Of a stretch of 11,284 nucleotides of DNA, positions 1 through 6,618 are shown piece after piece. The notes under the pieces are model-generated. The model saw nothing but the letters and a program-made list of their open reading frames with translations. It ran no database searches and was not told the DNA's origin. Source of the DNA: an uncultured bacterium (GTDB lineage Bacteria > Actinomycetota > Coriobacteriia > Coriobacteriales > Coriobacteriaceae); NCBI GenBank assembly GCA_905215945.1, contig CAJMRZ010000032.1:1-11284 (forward strand), given 5' to 3'. Within the stretch, counting starts at the first letter, position 1. Each line of letters opens with the position of its first letter. The position numbers and the translations under genes were made by a program.

Positions 1-162
1 CGCCGGCGAGTTGTCGGTCGACCCGTCGTTAATGCAGATGATCTCAATATCCTTGAGCGTCTGCGCCAGGGCGGAATCGAGGCACTCGCGCAGGTAGCGC
101 TGAACATTGTAAATGGGAATAAGCAGCGACAGAACAGGGCTGCCAGAGGCGTTAGTAGACAA
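1..162 (-). CDS. Family 2 glycosyltransferase, N-terminal fragment (cut by window edge)
   Basis: Only the first 54 residues are inside the window; the gene continues past position 1. The translation has the classic start of a GT-A fold family 2 glycosyltransferase: a hydrophobic first strand ending in IPIYNV (residues 15-20), then RYLRECLDS, then IICINDGSTDNS (about 41-52), where the aspartate after the second strand normally binds the nucleotide-sugar. The start is a TTG at 162: an AAGGAG ribosome binding site lies 5 bp upstream and no in-frame ATG is near. It is divergent from the second glycosyltransferase at 419, so the two probably act in one surface polysaccharide or teichoic-acid-like glycan locus. 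The sugar and acceptor cannot be told from this fragment. The family is certain; the TTG start is likely. Confidence 0.88.
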   Translation of the reverse strand, partial: MSTNASGSPVLSLLIPIYNVQRYLRECLDSALAQTLKDIEIICINDGSTDNSPA

Positions 163-418
163 ATGTGCTCCTTAGGAAATACCTGTCGTTTCATGGTATC
201 AAAGGGTCAGCGCGCCAGCGGGCGTTTATATAATCTATGGAGCCTCTTGCGGGCAAAGCAGCCCCACGTCATGCGGCGGGCCCATGGCAGGTTCCTGCGT
301 TTTATTCAAAGCTTGCCGCTAAGGTGCGCCGAGCCTTTACAATAGGACAGTCCCAAGGACGTATTCGATAGCTTCCGCGCAGCACTCGCCCGCCGCGCGT
401 GAAAGGATATATTGCCTC
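163..418. promoter_or_regulatory. Divergent intergenic region between two glycosyltransferase genes
   Basis: This 256-bp non-coding stretch must hold both promoters. For the rightward gene the best candidate is a TACAAT -10 box at 338-343 with a TTGCCG at 313-318 (spacer 19, rather long). For the leftward gene a TTGCCC at 251-256 (minus strand) faces an A+T-rich TTATAT at 228-233 with a 17-bp spacer, giving a leader of about 60 nt. The A+T-rich patch at 225-237 stands out in otherwise G+C-rich DNA. No RNA gene or strong hairpin was seen. The promoter calls rest on eye matching only. Confidence 0.35.
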
Positions 419-1438
419 ATGCCTTCAACCCTTCCCGCTCCCATCGACAAGCTCGCCATCGTCGTCGTTACGTACAAGCGCCAGGAACTCCTGGCCAACT
501 TGTTCGACTCCATGACCGAGCTCACGGCAACGCCCTGGCGCATCGTGATTGTCGATAACGAGAATTCGCGCGAGACCGAGGCCATGTGCACCGCATTCAA
601 CGAGCGCCTGGCCAACCTGTGGGGCATCGACACCGAGCAGCCCGACGCGCAGGGCGGCACCGACCGTGTCATCTACGCCCCGCAGCTCAAAAACGGCGGC
701 GGTGCGGGCGGCTTCTCCGCCGGCACTAAATGCGCCTACGACCTGGGCGCTCAGTGGTTCTGGGTGATGGACGACGATGTGCTCGTCATCCCCGAAGGCA
801 TCGAGCGTCTTGCCAAGTGGACCGACCGCTACGATGTCATCCAGGGTTCGCGCCTGGACTTTGACGGCGGCGCCTTCTTTTGGCAGTACCAGCTCATCCT
901 TTCGCTCGGCATCCCTAACCCCATCGCCAAGTGGGATCTGGGTCCCGAGGGCTACCGCGCCATGAACCAGCTGTGCTTTGAGGGCGGCATGTTCTCGCGA
1001 CGCGTGGTCGACAAAATCGGCCTGCCCGACGCGCGCTTCTTTATCTACGGCGACGATGCCTGCTACGGCTACGTAGCCAGCCAGCACTTCCCCGCCGCCG
1101 TTGTGGCCGACGTGGTGCTCAAGCGCGCCCGCGCCGTCTCTAACTGGGACATCGCCGGCAAGCGCCAGCTCAACTCCACGAGCGACACCAACCGCTACTA
1201 CATCATGCGCAACCGCGGTTATCTGGCCCGCTACATGCAAATCTACGGCGACTATCACCCCGTGCTGTTCCGTCTGGGCAACGCCGCGACCTTCTGCAAG
1301 GAGTTCATTCGCCTGGCAGCCGTTGACAAGTGCTTTAAGACCGGTATTCCGGCGCTGCGCCGTGGCATGAAGGACGCCCGCAAGATCATCAAGGACCCCG
1401 ACTGGAAGCCCATGCCGCCCATGAAGGACACCGAGTAA
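419..1438 (+). CDS. Family 2 glycosyltransferase, GlfT1/rhamnosyltransferase-like
   Basis: The 339-residue protein has a GT-A family 2 domain that starts almost at once: KLAIVVVTYKR (residues 11-21) and IVIVDNENS (42-50), then the metal-binding cluster MDDD (117-120) preceded by a glycine-rich NGGGAGGFSAG (92-102). FFIYGDD (207-213) matches the region that usually carries the catalytic base in COG1216-type enzymes, and YIMRNRGYL (261-269) is the usual C-terminal motif of the group. No membrane segment or signal peptide is visible, so it should act on the cytoplasmic face on a lipid-linked acceptor. The best guess is a galactofuranosyl- or rhamnosyl-type transferase; the donor is not readable. 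The ATG at 419 has an AAAGGA site about 11 bp upstream, a long spacing, but no better start is seen. It ends 24 bp from the convergent gene's stop and no clear terminator separates them. Confidence 0.9.
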   Translation: MPSTLPAPIDKLAIVVVTYKRQELLANLFDSMTELTATPWRIVIVDNENSRETEAMCTAFNERLANLWGIDTEQPDAQGGTDRVIYAPQLKNGGGAGGFSAGTKCAYDLGAQWFWVMDDDVLVIPEGIERLAKWTDRYDVIQGSRLDFDGGAFFWQYQLILSLGIPNPIAKWDLGPEGYRAMNQLCFEGGMFSRRVVDKIGLPDARFFIYGDDACYGYVASQHFPAAVVADVVLKRARAVSNWDIAGKRQLNSTSDTNRYYIMRNRGYLARYMQIYGDYHPVLFRLGNAATFCKEFIRLAAVDKCFKTGIPALRRGMKDARKIIKDPDWKPMPPMKDTE

Positions 1439-1462
1439 CGGAAGCCGGAAACACCTCGGCGC

Positions 1463-3259
1463 TTAAAGCCGCTGGCACACCGTAGCCAAATGCTGCCCAT
1501 CAAAACCGAACCCCCAGCGCATGCGACCCACGCCGGGGCGCGGTACACGGATTTCGTCGATGCCGTCGCGCTCTATGTCGAGTAGCGACTGCACGGCCAG
1601 CAATTCCAGTCCCAGCGCATCCACATCGGGGTCATACATCAAGTTAATCGTTATCAGCGGGCGCTCGTCCAGCATGCCAATCGTATCTGCTACGTCGAAC
1701 ACAGCACCCGTAGGGAAAACCTGGATGTCCCAGCGACCTGCGCCACACTTTCGCCTCGAGGCAGGATTGGCATAGCCCGGTAAGCCAAAGCAGAGCCCCT
1801 GCAAGAGCAGATGATATGGCAGCGGCTTATCTGGGTCGGTCTCACCGATTCCCGCATCCCCCAGGATGCGGCTTAGCGCCCGCCTCACGGTATCCTCGTT
1901 CCCACGGCACAGCCCGTCGCGAAACGCATCGACGTCTCGAATGTCTTCGGCAGCGCACTCAAACCACTCAACAATCACTAGACGCAAGGCCTGACGAAGC
2001 TCGTTATTGGGCAATCGCAAAGCACGGAGGCGATCGCCATGCTCTGGCTCCTCAGTCATATCCGTCGTGAGAAAACCGGACAGATACAGCGCTGTCCACA
2101 TGCCATCGTCAGGCGAGACATCTGGCTCTGCAGTGCCCAAACAAAGCGGGACCTCAGCGCACCCATGGGCCTCGAGCAAATCGAACAAGACCGAAAGGCG
2201 GTCGAGATTCCACCCGGCAACTACCCTACTCAGGCAATCGGCATATCCATACAGATCGGCACGCACAGGAGCCGTGCAGCCTCGGCCCAGAAAACCGATC
2301 ACACGCTCTGGACTCGAGCAATAGGCCCTGCCAAACCGATACCCCTCGAGCCATTCACGCGCATCATCCAGGTATTCCTCGCGCCCAGCATGATTCAATA
2401 GAGCCTCGACCTCGGCATCCAAAAAACCGAAACATCGGTCACACCACGCCGACAGCGGCGTCGTCAGACAATACGAGCAGCCGCGCGAAGAAAGCGCCAC
2501 TTCGGCAGGACTGGGACGCTCCCCCATCAGACACGTCAGCCGCAACGAATCACGCGCAGTGGCAATGGCGTCGAACAACACACGGTCAAGTAGTTCTGCC
2601 GGATCGGCGTCGGAAGCGTCCCTCGCGCTCGCACGGCGAGACCACGCCGCATCGTACCCATCAACGAGCAATACAACCTGCTCATCGCAGGCAATCTCCA
2701 GCAGCTCTATGAGCACACCGAGCACCGAGTCAACCTCGTCCGCGCTCGCCACGCCACGCGCGACACGTTCGATGTGACGCACCTTATCTCGAGCTAAATC
2801 CGGAGCCTCCAAGAGCGCCAACAAGCGAGCGCACTCGCCCGAAAGGGCATCGCGCACGACGCCGGCAACAGCGGGGCCACACCTCGCAGCGCCAGAAAAG
2901 TCCAGCGATATCACCGGATAGCAAGCATACTCATCCCGATAGCGCCCGCCGTTCGCATCCCAAATCTGAGCATCGGCAAACGAGATCCGACCGGCGCGAC
3001 CGACCGCCGGACGCTCCAGAAAAGCCCTGAGCATCGACAAGTTCATGCTCTTGCCAAAACCCTCGGGTCGACAGCACACCACAACGGACGCGTCGCAGTC
3101 CAACACATCAGCAATAAACATGGTCTTGTCAACCAGCATGCAGCAACCAAGGGCCTCCGCATAGTCGTGCATGCCAATGGGCAAAACCGCATCGTCGGCA
3201 CAGCCGATCAAGCGCACGCCAAAGCCAGCAGCACAATCAACATTTGCCTGTTCAGACAC
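1463..3259 (-). CDS. AAA-ATPase-like / PD-(D/E)XK nuclease superfamily protein with degenerate motifs
   Basis: From a GTG at 3259 this is 598 residues. It follows the plan of the AAA-ATPase-like family (PF09820) with a C-terminal DUF1703/PD-(D/E)XK domain: LPIGMHDY and LVDKT (about 26-46), a P-loop RPEGFGKS (64-71), YPVISLDFS (114-122), a Walker-B-like LLVDGYD (197-203), and near the C-terminus GRWDI (508-512) followed by ITINLM (536-541). Family members usually read RPRRFGKS, DEYD and, in the nuclease core, an E-x-K triad. Here they are RPEGFGKS, DGYD and N-L-M, so both activities are doubtful. Such proteins occur in many copies in gut bacteria and their role is unknown; a defence or mobile-element link is often suspected. 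The reading frame is open up to 3391, but that extension is cysteine-rich without family likeness and runs into the upstream terminator. AGGGGG at 3269-3274 sits 9 bp before the GTG, or 6 bp before a TTG at 3262, the alternative start. Confidence 0.85.
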   Translation of the reverse strand: MSEQANVDCAAGFGVRLIGCADDAVLPIGMHDYAEALGCCMLVDKTMFIADVLDCDASVVVCCRPEGFGKSMNLSMLRAFLERPAVGRAGRISFADAQIWDANGGRYRDEYACYPVISLDFSGAARCGPAVAGVVRDALSGECARLLALLEAPDLARDKVRHIERVARGVASADEVDSVLGVLIELLEIACDEQVVLLVDGYDAAWSRRASARDASDADPAELLDRVLFDAIATARDSLRLTCLMGERPSPAEVALSSRGCSYCLTTPLSAWCDRCFGFLDAEVEALLNHAGREEYLDDAREWLEGYRFGRAYCSSPERVIGFLGRGCTAPVRADLYGYADCLSRVVAGWNLDRLSVLFDLLEAHGCAEVPLCLGTAEPDVSPDDGMWTALYLSGFLTTDMTEEPEHGDRLRALRLPNNELRQALRLVIVEWFECAAEDIRDVDAFRDGLCRGNEDTVRRALSRILGDAGIGETDPDKPLPYHLLLQGLCFGLPGYANPASRRKCGAGRWDIQVFPTGAVFDVADTIGMLDERPLITINLMYDPDVDALGLELLAVQSLLDIERDGIDEIRVPRPGVGRMRWGFGFDGQHLATVCQRL

Positions 3260-3268
3260 CAAAACGTT

Positions 3269-3274
3269 CCCCCT
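3269..3274 (-). promoter_or_regulatory. Ribosome binding site that decides the start of the AAA-ATPase-like gene
   Basis: On the minus strand this reads AGGGGG, 6 bp before a TTG (3262) and 9 bp before a GTG (3259). It is the only good Shine-Dalgarno match near the point where family homology begins. A TACAAT -10-like box lies a little further upstream at 3294-3299, without a convincing -35 box. Confidence 0.55.
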
Positions 3275-3390
3275 AAATCGCAGCACGATGCCAATTGTAA
3301 TGACCGCATCGCATGTACCGATGACGCCGCGCAAACATATCGGGCAACGGTAGCAACAAGAGGTGTGAGGGGGCACAACTAATCGTTGCA

Positions 3391-3429
3391 CAACAAAACG
3401 GGGCCCGACGCATTCGCACCGGACCCCGT
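3391..3429 (-). terminator. Rho-independent terminator of the wall-anchored protein gene
   Basis: Read on the minus strand, the arms 3429-3420 and 3407-3398 pair as a 10-bp stem (ACGGGGTCCG with CGGGCCCCGT, one G-T wobble) with a 12-nt loop, followed directly by TTTTGTTG. It begins about 30 bp after the stop codon of the surface protein at 3462 and separates that gene from the AAA-ATPase-like gene, which therefore probably has its own promoter. Confidence 0.8.
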
Positions 3430-3461
3430 CCCAACTCTTTAGTTATCTAGCAACCAAGAGG

Positions 3462-5240
3462 CTACTCCTCCGAGCCGTCCTCCCCAGAAGCTTTCTTCTG
3501 CTGATCGAGCTTATGCTTACCACTTACGATAGACGTAGCGCCCAGTGTGGCCAAGCTTGCACTGGCAAGGCTCGCCATAACGATAAGGTCGCCCGTCTTG
3601 GGCATGTTACCGCCAGATGACTTGGTCGTTGTAGTCGTCGTGGTTGTAGTGGTCACCGTCTTGGAGTCATTTTGCTCTTGGACCTGGTTGTCAGCACCGC
3701 TCTTGTCGTCGTCTTCGGGCTGTTTCTTTTCGCCCTCGGTCTTGCTCTCGTCCTTCTTCTGAACGGATTTGTCGTCCTTCTCCTCAGAGCTAGAACCCTT
3801 ATCAGATTCGGTCTTCTCGGAAGCCTTGTCCTTGGAGTCGCCCTTTGCGGCCTCGGTCTTTTCCGTGGAAACCTGATCAGAGTTGTCCTTGTTCTGAGTC
3901 GAGCCATTATTGACGCCAGCCATCAGCGAAGAGCCCAGCGTAGAACCAAGCTGCACGGAGAAAGAGGGCTTCTTATCCGGCGAAGCAACGGGAGCGTCCG
4001 GCGCCTTATTCGAGTCGTCCTTGGAAGCGTCGGAATCAGGGGTTGCGTCAGAGCCGGAGCCGTTGTTAGAGCCGGTGTCAACGGACGAATCGCTCGAGCC
4101 GGTGGATGAGTTAGAGGTGCCAGCGTCGGTCGAACCAGAAGCGTCGCTGTCCGTATTGCCGGCAGAGCTTGAAGACGAATCGCCCGCAGCAGAGCCGTTC
4201 GAATCGGAGCCGTTCGAGGTAGAGCCGTCGTTGGTAGTGCCACCAGCAGAGCCATTACCGTCAGCATCGGTCGAGGGCGCATCCATCCTATCATCGTTGG
4301 CATCGTCACTCGAGTCGTCATTCGAATCAGGTGTCGGCGAGGGCGCCGGCGTAGGCTCGGGCTGCACGGGCGTCGCAGCGGCTGCCTCGTCCTCAGCGAT
4401 ATAAACCAAGCAGTCCTTTAGCTCGTTGCGGTAGCGGTTCTTCCAGCCCTCATGATACTGGGGCTGGCTCGAATACTTGGTCGCCACGTTATTGACCACG
4501 CTGTTGGAGAGCGCCGTCACAAACTCGCGGTCGGACATATCGTTGGAAAGATTCGCCCAGCGGAAGAAGTCTCTGCAGCCACCGGTACCGCACATGTTGG
4601 TGATGCTCCACACCATGCCCTTGACGCAATCGGCGCGGCCCGAAATATCAATGGCCAGGCCGCTCTTGAGCCACGCCTCGGTCACCGCATAGTACGAGTT
4701 GTACGCATAGGCATCTTGAAGTGCTGAGAACTCAACAGGATCGGTGTTGTACGCACCTTGAAAGGCATCCTGAGCGATATGGCCCAACTCGGTGAGCTGA
4801 CCGTTCTCGTACATGGCATTGCTCGTGTTGGAAATCTCGCTGCCGCGATCAATCGCATCCTTGAGCATGCAGTATTTTTCGGGGTTGTAGTTGTAGGCCT
4901 GCTTCATAAACGGGATGAGCGACCAACGACGGTCGAACTGGTAATAGCCCAGCGCGTTATAACCGTCGCCATACGAAAAGCCCTGGTTGTAATTACCATG
5001 GCTCTCGTACTTGGTAAAGTACTTCATCTCGGGAGTCACGTTGACAAACGAAACGCCCTGGACCGACCTCAGCACGCCCGAGAAAGACTGCTGGGTGTAG
5101 AGACCTTTGTCGATATCGGTGGCATCCGAGGCAACGCCCGGCGTGGGCTCCTCGGCAGCGGCGGGTGCCGGCGCGGAAACGGCGCCAAACGAAAGCGCCA
5201 GCGTCAGGCCCGCGACAATAGCAGAATGCTTGGGCTGCAT
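3462..5240 (-). CDS. Secreted, sortase-anchored lysozyme-like surface protein
   Basis: The 592-residue protein has four parts. Residues 1-30 are a Sec signal peptide with a hydrophobic core and an APAAAEE cleavage region. Residues 50-283 form a globular domain with KYESHGNYNQG (77-87) and NALGYYQFD (95-103): a glutamate followed by a G-Y-Q-F block is typical of lysozyme- or transglycosylase-like peptidoglycan hydrolases, and the layout recalls the C-terminal hydrolase of VgrG3-type proteins (from memory). E79 is the likely catalytic acid. Five cysteines in this domain could form disulfides. Residues 284-545 are a Ser/Thr/Asp/Asn/Lys-rich linker ending in an unbroken threonine tract. Residues 546-550, MPKTG, are a sortase motif with M in place of L, followed by a membrane segment (552-572) and a KHK-containing tail. 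The GGGAGG site 5 bp before the ATG fixes the start. It probably remodels or binds the wall at the cell surface; enzymatic activity is inferred. Confidence 0.85.
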   Translation of the reverse strand: MQPKHSAIVAGLTLALSFGAVSAPAPAAAEEPTPGVASDATDIDKGLYTQQSFSGVLRSVQGVSFVNVTPEMKYFTKYESHGNYNQGFSYGDGYNALGYYQFDRRWSLIPFMKQAYNYNPEKYCMLKDAIDRGSEISNTSNAMYENGQLTELGHIAQDAFQGAYNTDPVEFSALQDAYAYNSYYAVTEAWLKSGLAIDISGRADCVKGMVWSITNMCGTGGCRDFFRWANLSNDMSDREFVTALSNSVVNNVATKYSSQPQYHEGWKNRYRNELKDCLVYIAEDEAAAATPVQPEPTPAPSPTPDSNDDSSDDANDDRMDAPSTDADGNGSAGGTTNDGSTSNGSDSNGSAAGDSSSSSAGNTDSDASGSTDAGTSNSSTGSSDSSVDTGSNNGSGSDATPDSDASKDDSNKAPDAPVASPDKKPSFSVQLGSTLGSSLMAGVNNGSTQNKDNSDQVSTEKTEAAKGDSKDKASEKTESDKGSSSEEKDDKSVQKKDESKTEGEKKQPEDDDKSGADNQVQEQNDSKTVTTTTTTTTTTKSSGGNMPKTGDLIVMASLASASLATLGATSIVSGKHKLDQQKKASGEDGSEE

Positions 5241-5293
5241 AAGATCCTCCCTGCATTGGTATAGTTAAAGTGCAGTTTGCAAAGATAGAAATA

Positions 5294-5326
5294 AGTATTG
5301 CAGCTCGCCCGTTGTTGCACAACAAC
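5294..5326 (-). promoter_or_regulatory. Candidate promoter and palindromic operator of the surface-protein gene
   Basis: On the minus strand a TTGTGC (5317-5322) and an AATACT (5294-5299) are 17 bp apart and would give a leader of about 46 nt for the gene starting at 5240. The -35 box lies inside a near-perfect 16-bp palindrome, GTTGTTGCACAACAAC (5311-5326, plus strand). The match to consensus is moderate, so this is a candidate only. The 128-bp gap (5241-5368) holds no other clear feature and no terminator after the upstream HEPN gene. Confidence 0.35.
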
Positions 5327-5368
5327 CCCTCGGTAAACGGCAACAACCCTCCGCGAAATCTTAAGGAA

Positions 5369-5788
5369 TTAGACAAACTGGTCGTCGGGCGCCAACAGAA
5401 GCTCGCCGTAACGTTTCGTCAGCCCGTTTCTCAACTGACAGAAAGCGGGAATATAGACGTTCAAGATGCGCTGAATCAAATCTTGAGCGAGCTTGTTGTC
5501 GTAGATATGGACGTTCGTATTGCGGTCTCTGAGCATATCCAGCCAGGCTGCCTCATCAATAAAGTCGTAGAATCGGTAGGACTCCTTCAAGATGGCACGA
5601 GGAGACCCCGACGCGGCAAGCGTGGCGCCCTCATACTCGAGCAGACGCTTAAGGAGCTTCCAGCTCAGTTCAAATTGAAGATTGAACTTATTAATCAATC
5701 CACTCTGAACAAAATCATTGTTGAGATCCTGATTGGGCGCATCCTCAAGATTCGCCAAGGCGCTAACAAAGTTCTCATATTTTTTCAT
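5369..5788 (-). CDS. HEPN-domain protein, HI0074-like nucleotidyltransferase partner (putative toxin)
   Basis: The 139-residue helical protein resembles the HI0074 family ('nucleotidyltransferase substrate binding'), a branch of HEPN proteins. FELSWKLLKRLLEYEG (about 39-54) is the usual first-helix signature. RNTNVHIY (89-96, at 5501-5524) fits the R-x4-H-x-Y motif: in the HepT/MntA type VII toxin-antitoxin system this is the RNase active site, and its tyrosine is AMPylated by the partner. By analogy R89 and H94 would be catalytic and Y96 the modification site. The ATG lies inside the end of the upstream MNT gene (14-bp overlap), with only a distant GGATGG upstream, so translation is probably coupled. 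Codon use is A+T-richer than in the flanking genes, which suggests transfer. Whether it is toxic here is inference; HI0074-type pairs are less studied than HepT/MntA. Confidence 0.87.
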   Translation of the reverse strand: MKKYENFVSALANLEDAPNQDLNNDFVQSGLINKFNLQFELSWKLLKRLLEYEGATLAASGSPRAILKESYRFYDFIDEAAWLDMLRDRNTNVHIYDNKLAQDLIQRILNVYIPAFCQLRNGLTKRYGELLLAPDDQFV

Positions 5789-6062
5789 ACAGAATCACAC
5801 CATCCTTGGCAATCTCATCGAGCAATTGCTGCGATAGGGACTCGTCGAGATTGACGACATCTACATCTAAAAGAGTATCAAGATGTTCCTCGATCAAATA
5901 TGAGAAACGGCCGAAATCCCGGCAACCTGCTACGGCGATGTCAATATCGCTCTTGGGCAAGTTGTCGCCTCGAGCACGAGAACCAAACAACACGACCTTC
6001 TCGGCGTCACATTCCCGAGCAAAAACTTCGATTTGCTTGTACACCTTGTCGAGAGATGCCAT
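5775..6062 (-). CDS. MNT-type minimal nucleotidyltransferase (putative antitoxin)
   Basis: A 95-residue minimal nucleotidyltransferase of the HI0073/MntA type. The signature is complete: VVLFGSRARGD (23-33) with G27-S28, then SDIDIAV (38-44) supplying the two metal-binding aspartates D39 and D41, and LLDVDVVNLDE (64-74) supplying the third acidic strand at about D68. In MntA systems such enzymes transfer AMP to the HEPN partner and neutralise it; the adjacent HEPN gene has the matching tyrosine. The ATG at 6062 is preferred over a GTG two codons earlier because AGGGG lies 5 bp before it. The gene starts 8 bp after the Rrf2 regulator stop and overlaps the HEPN gene by 14 bp, so the three may form one transcript. 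Confidence 0.9.
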   Translation of the reverse strand: MASLDKVYKQIEVFARECDAEKVVLFGSRARGDNLPKSDIDIAVAGCRDFGRFSYLIEEHLDTLLDVDVVNLDESLSQQLLDEIAKDGVILYEKI

Positions 6063-6067
6063 TTGCA

Positions 6068-6073
6068 CCCCTA
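6068..6073 (-). promoter_or_regulatory. Ribosome binding site fused to the stop codon of the Rrf2 gene
   Basis: On the minus strand TAGGGG contains both the TAG stop of the regulator (6071-6073) and the AGGGG Shine-Dalgarno site of the MNT gene, 5 bp before its ATG. Ribosomes ending the regulator would sit on the next gene's initiation site, an arrangement that favours translational coupling and argues for co-transcription. Confidence 0.65.
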
Positions 6074-6502
6074 CAGCTTAATGTCAAAGTTGATTTCGGG
6101 GACGGCGGCCAGGTCGGCCAACGTCACGCCGTCGACGTACTTTTCGATCACGTCGTCCAGGCCGCGCCAGAACTTGACGGTCGAGCACAAATCGCTGCGG
6201 GTGCAGCTGTTGTCGATGCCGTCGCACGCCACGGGCGCCGTGCTGCCCTCGACGGCGCGCAGGATGTCACCCGCACGTACCTCGGAGGGATCCTTGGCCA
6301 TCATGTAGCCGCCGCCCTTGCCGCGCACGCTCTTAAGCAGGCCCGCCTTCATAAGCGGACGAACCAGCTGCTCCAAATACTTTTGCGAGATATGCTCGCG
6401 GTCGGCAACCTCGCGCAGGGCAATCTTGCCCTCGGCGTCACCGAGCGCCGCGATATAGATCATCAGCCGGAGGGCATAGCGGCCCTTGGAAGAAATGAGC
6501 AT
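6071..6502 (-). CDS. Rrf2/IscR-family transcriptional regulator, probable Fe-S cluster sensor
   Basis: The 143-residue protein opens with MLISSKGRYALRLMIYIA, the standard Rrf2 N-terminus, followed by a winged helix (about 26-70) with HISQKYLEQL (37-46) as recognition helix and the wing SVRGKGGGYMMAKDP (58-72). Three cysteines, C93, C100 and C106 (C-x6-C-x5-C), match the cluster-binding loop of IscR/NsrR-type members, so it probably senses Fe-S status, oxygen, nitric oxide or redox stress. The ATG at 6502 has a GGGAGGG site 5 bp upstream; an open extension to 6598 runs through the operator repeat and is rejected. The gene is divergent from the sufC-like gene at 6727, and the pair shares a control region with a large inverted repeat, which it very likely binds. 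It may autoregulate, because that repeat begins only 20 bp before its start codon. Confidence 0.9.
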   Translation of the reverse strand: MLISSKGRYALRLMIYIAALGDAEGKIALREVADREHISQKYLEQLVRPLMKAGLLKSVRGKGGGYMMAKDPSEVRAGDILRAVEGSTAPVACDGIDNSCTRSDLCSTVKFWRGLDDVIEKYVDGVTLADLAAVPEINFDIKL

Positions 6503-6522
6503 ACCTACCCTCCCATCGCATC

Positions 6523-6597
6523 TGGGACAAAATAACAAGGTTTGTTTGTCCCAAATCTTAAGTAAGTGGGACAAACAAACCTTGTTATTTTGTCCCA
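6523..6597. promoter_or_regulatory. Perfect 31-bp inverted repeat; four phased half-sites, probable Rrf2 operator
   Basis: Arms 6523-6553 and 6567-6597 are exact reverse complements, 31 bp each, around a 13-bp spacer. Each arm also begins with TGGGACAAA and ends with TTTGTCCCA. The result is four 9-mers in alternating orientation at 6523, 6545, 6567 and 6589, each exactly 22 bp from the next with 13-bp gaps. That places all four on one face of the helix, as expected for cooperative binding of two dimers. It lies between the divergent Rrf2 and sufC-like genes. As RNA, the leader of the regulator could also fold into a 31-bp hairpin. Assignment to the Rrf2 protein is by position only. Confidence 0.8.
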
Positions 6598-6618
6598 CAT
6601 CTAGAAAAGTCGAGTGGA

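Noticed and set aside
425-1258. A long open frame antisense to the second glycosyltransferase
   Set aside because: The sense frame has complete GT2 motifs and a ribosome binding site; the antisense product is compositional noise.
1439-1462. Bidirectional terminator between the convergent genes
   Set aside because: Only a 4-bp CGGC/GCCG pairing is found, extending into the neighbouring gene, with no T tract on either strand.
3260-3391. N-terminal extension of the AAA-ATPase-like gene
   Set aside because: It is cysteine-rich with no family likeness, begins at the tail of the upstream gene's terminator and lacks a ribosome binding site, whereas a good site lies just before 3262/3259.
3672-4404. 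Plus-strand open frames opposite the surface-protein stalk
   Set aside because: They are translations of the complement of Ser/Asp/Thr/Glu repeats; hydrophobic or acidic low complexity results without any start signals.
6503-6598. N-terminal extension of the Rrf2 gene
   Set aside because: It would encode the inverted repeat itself, and the standard Rrf2 N-terminus with a strong ribosome binding site starts at 6502.
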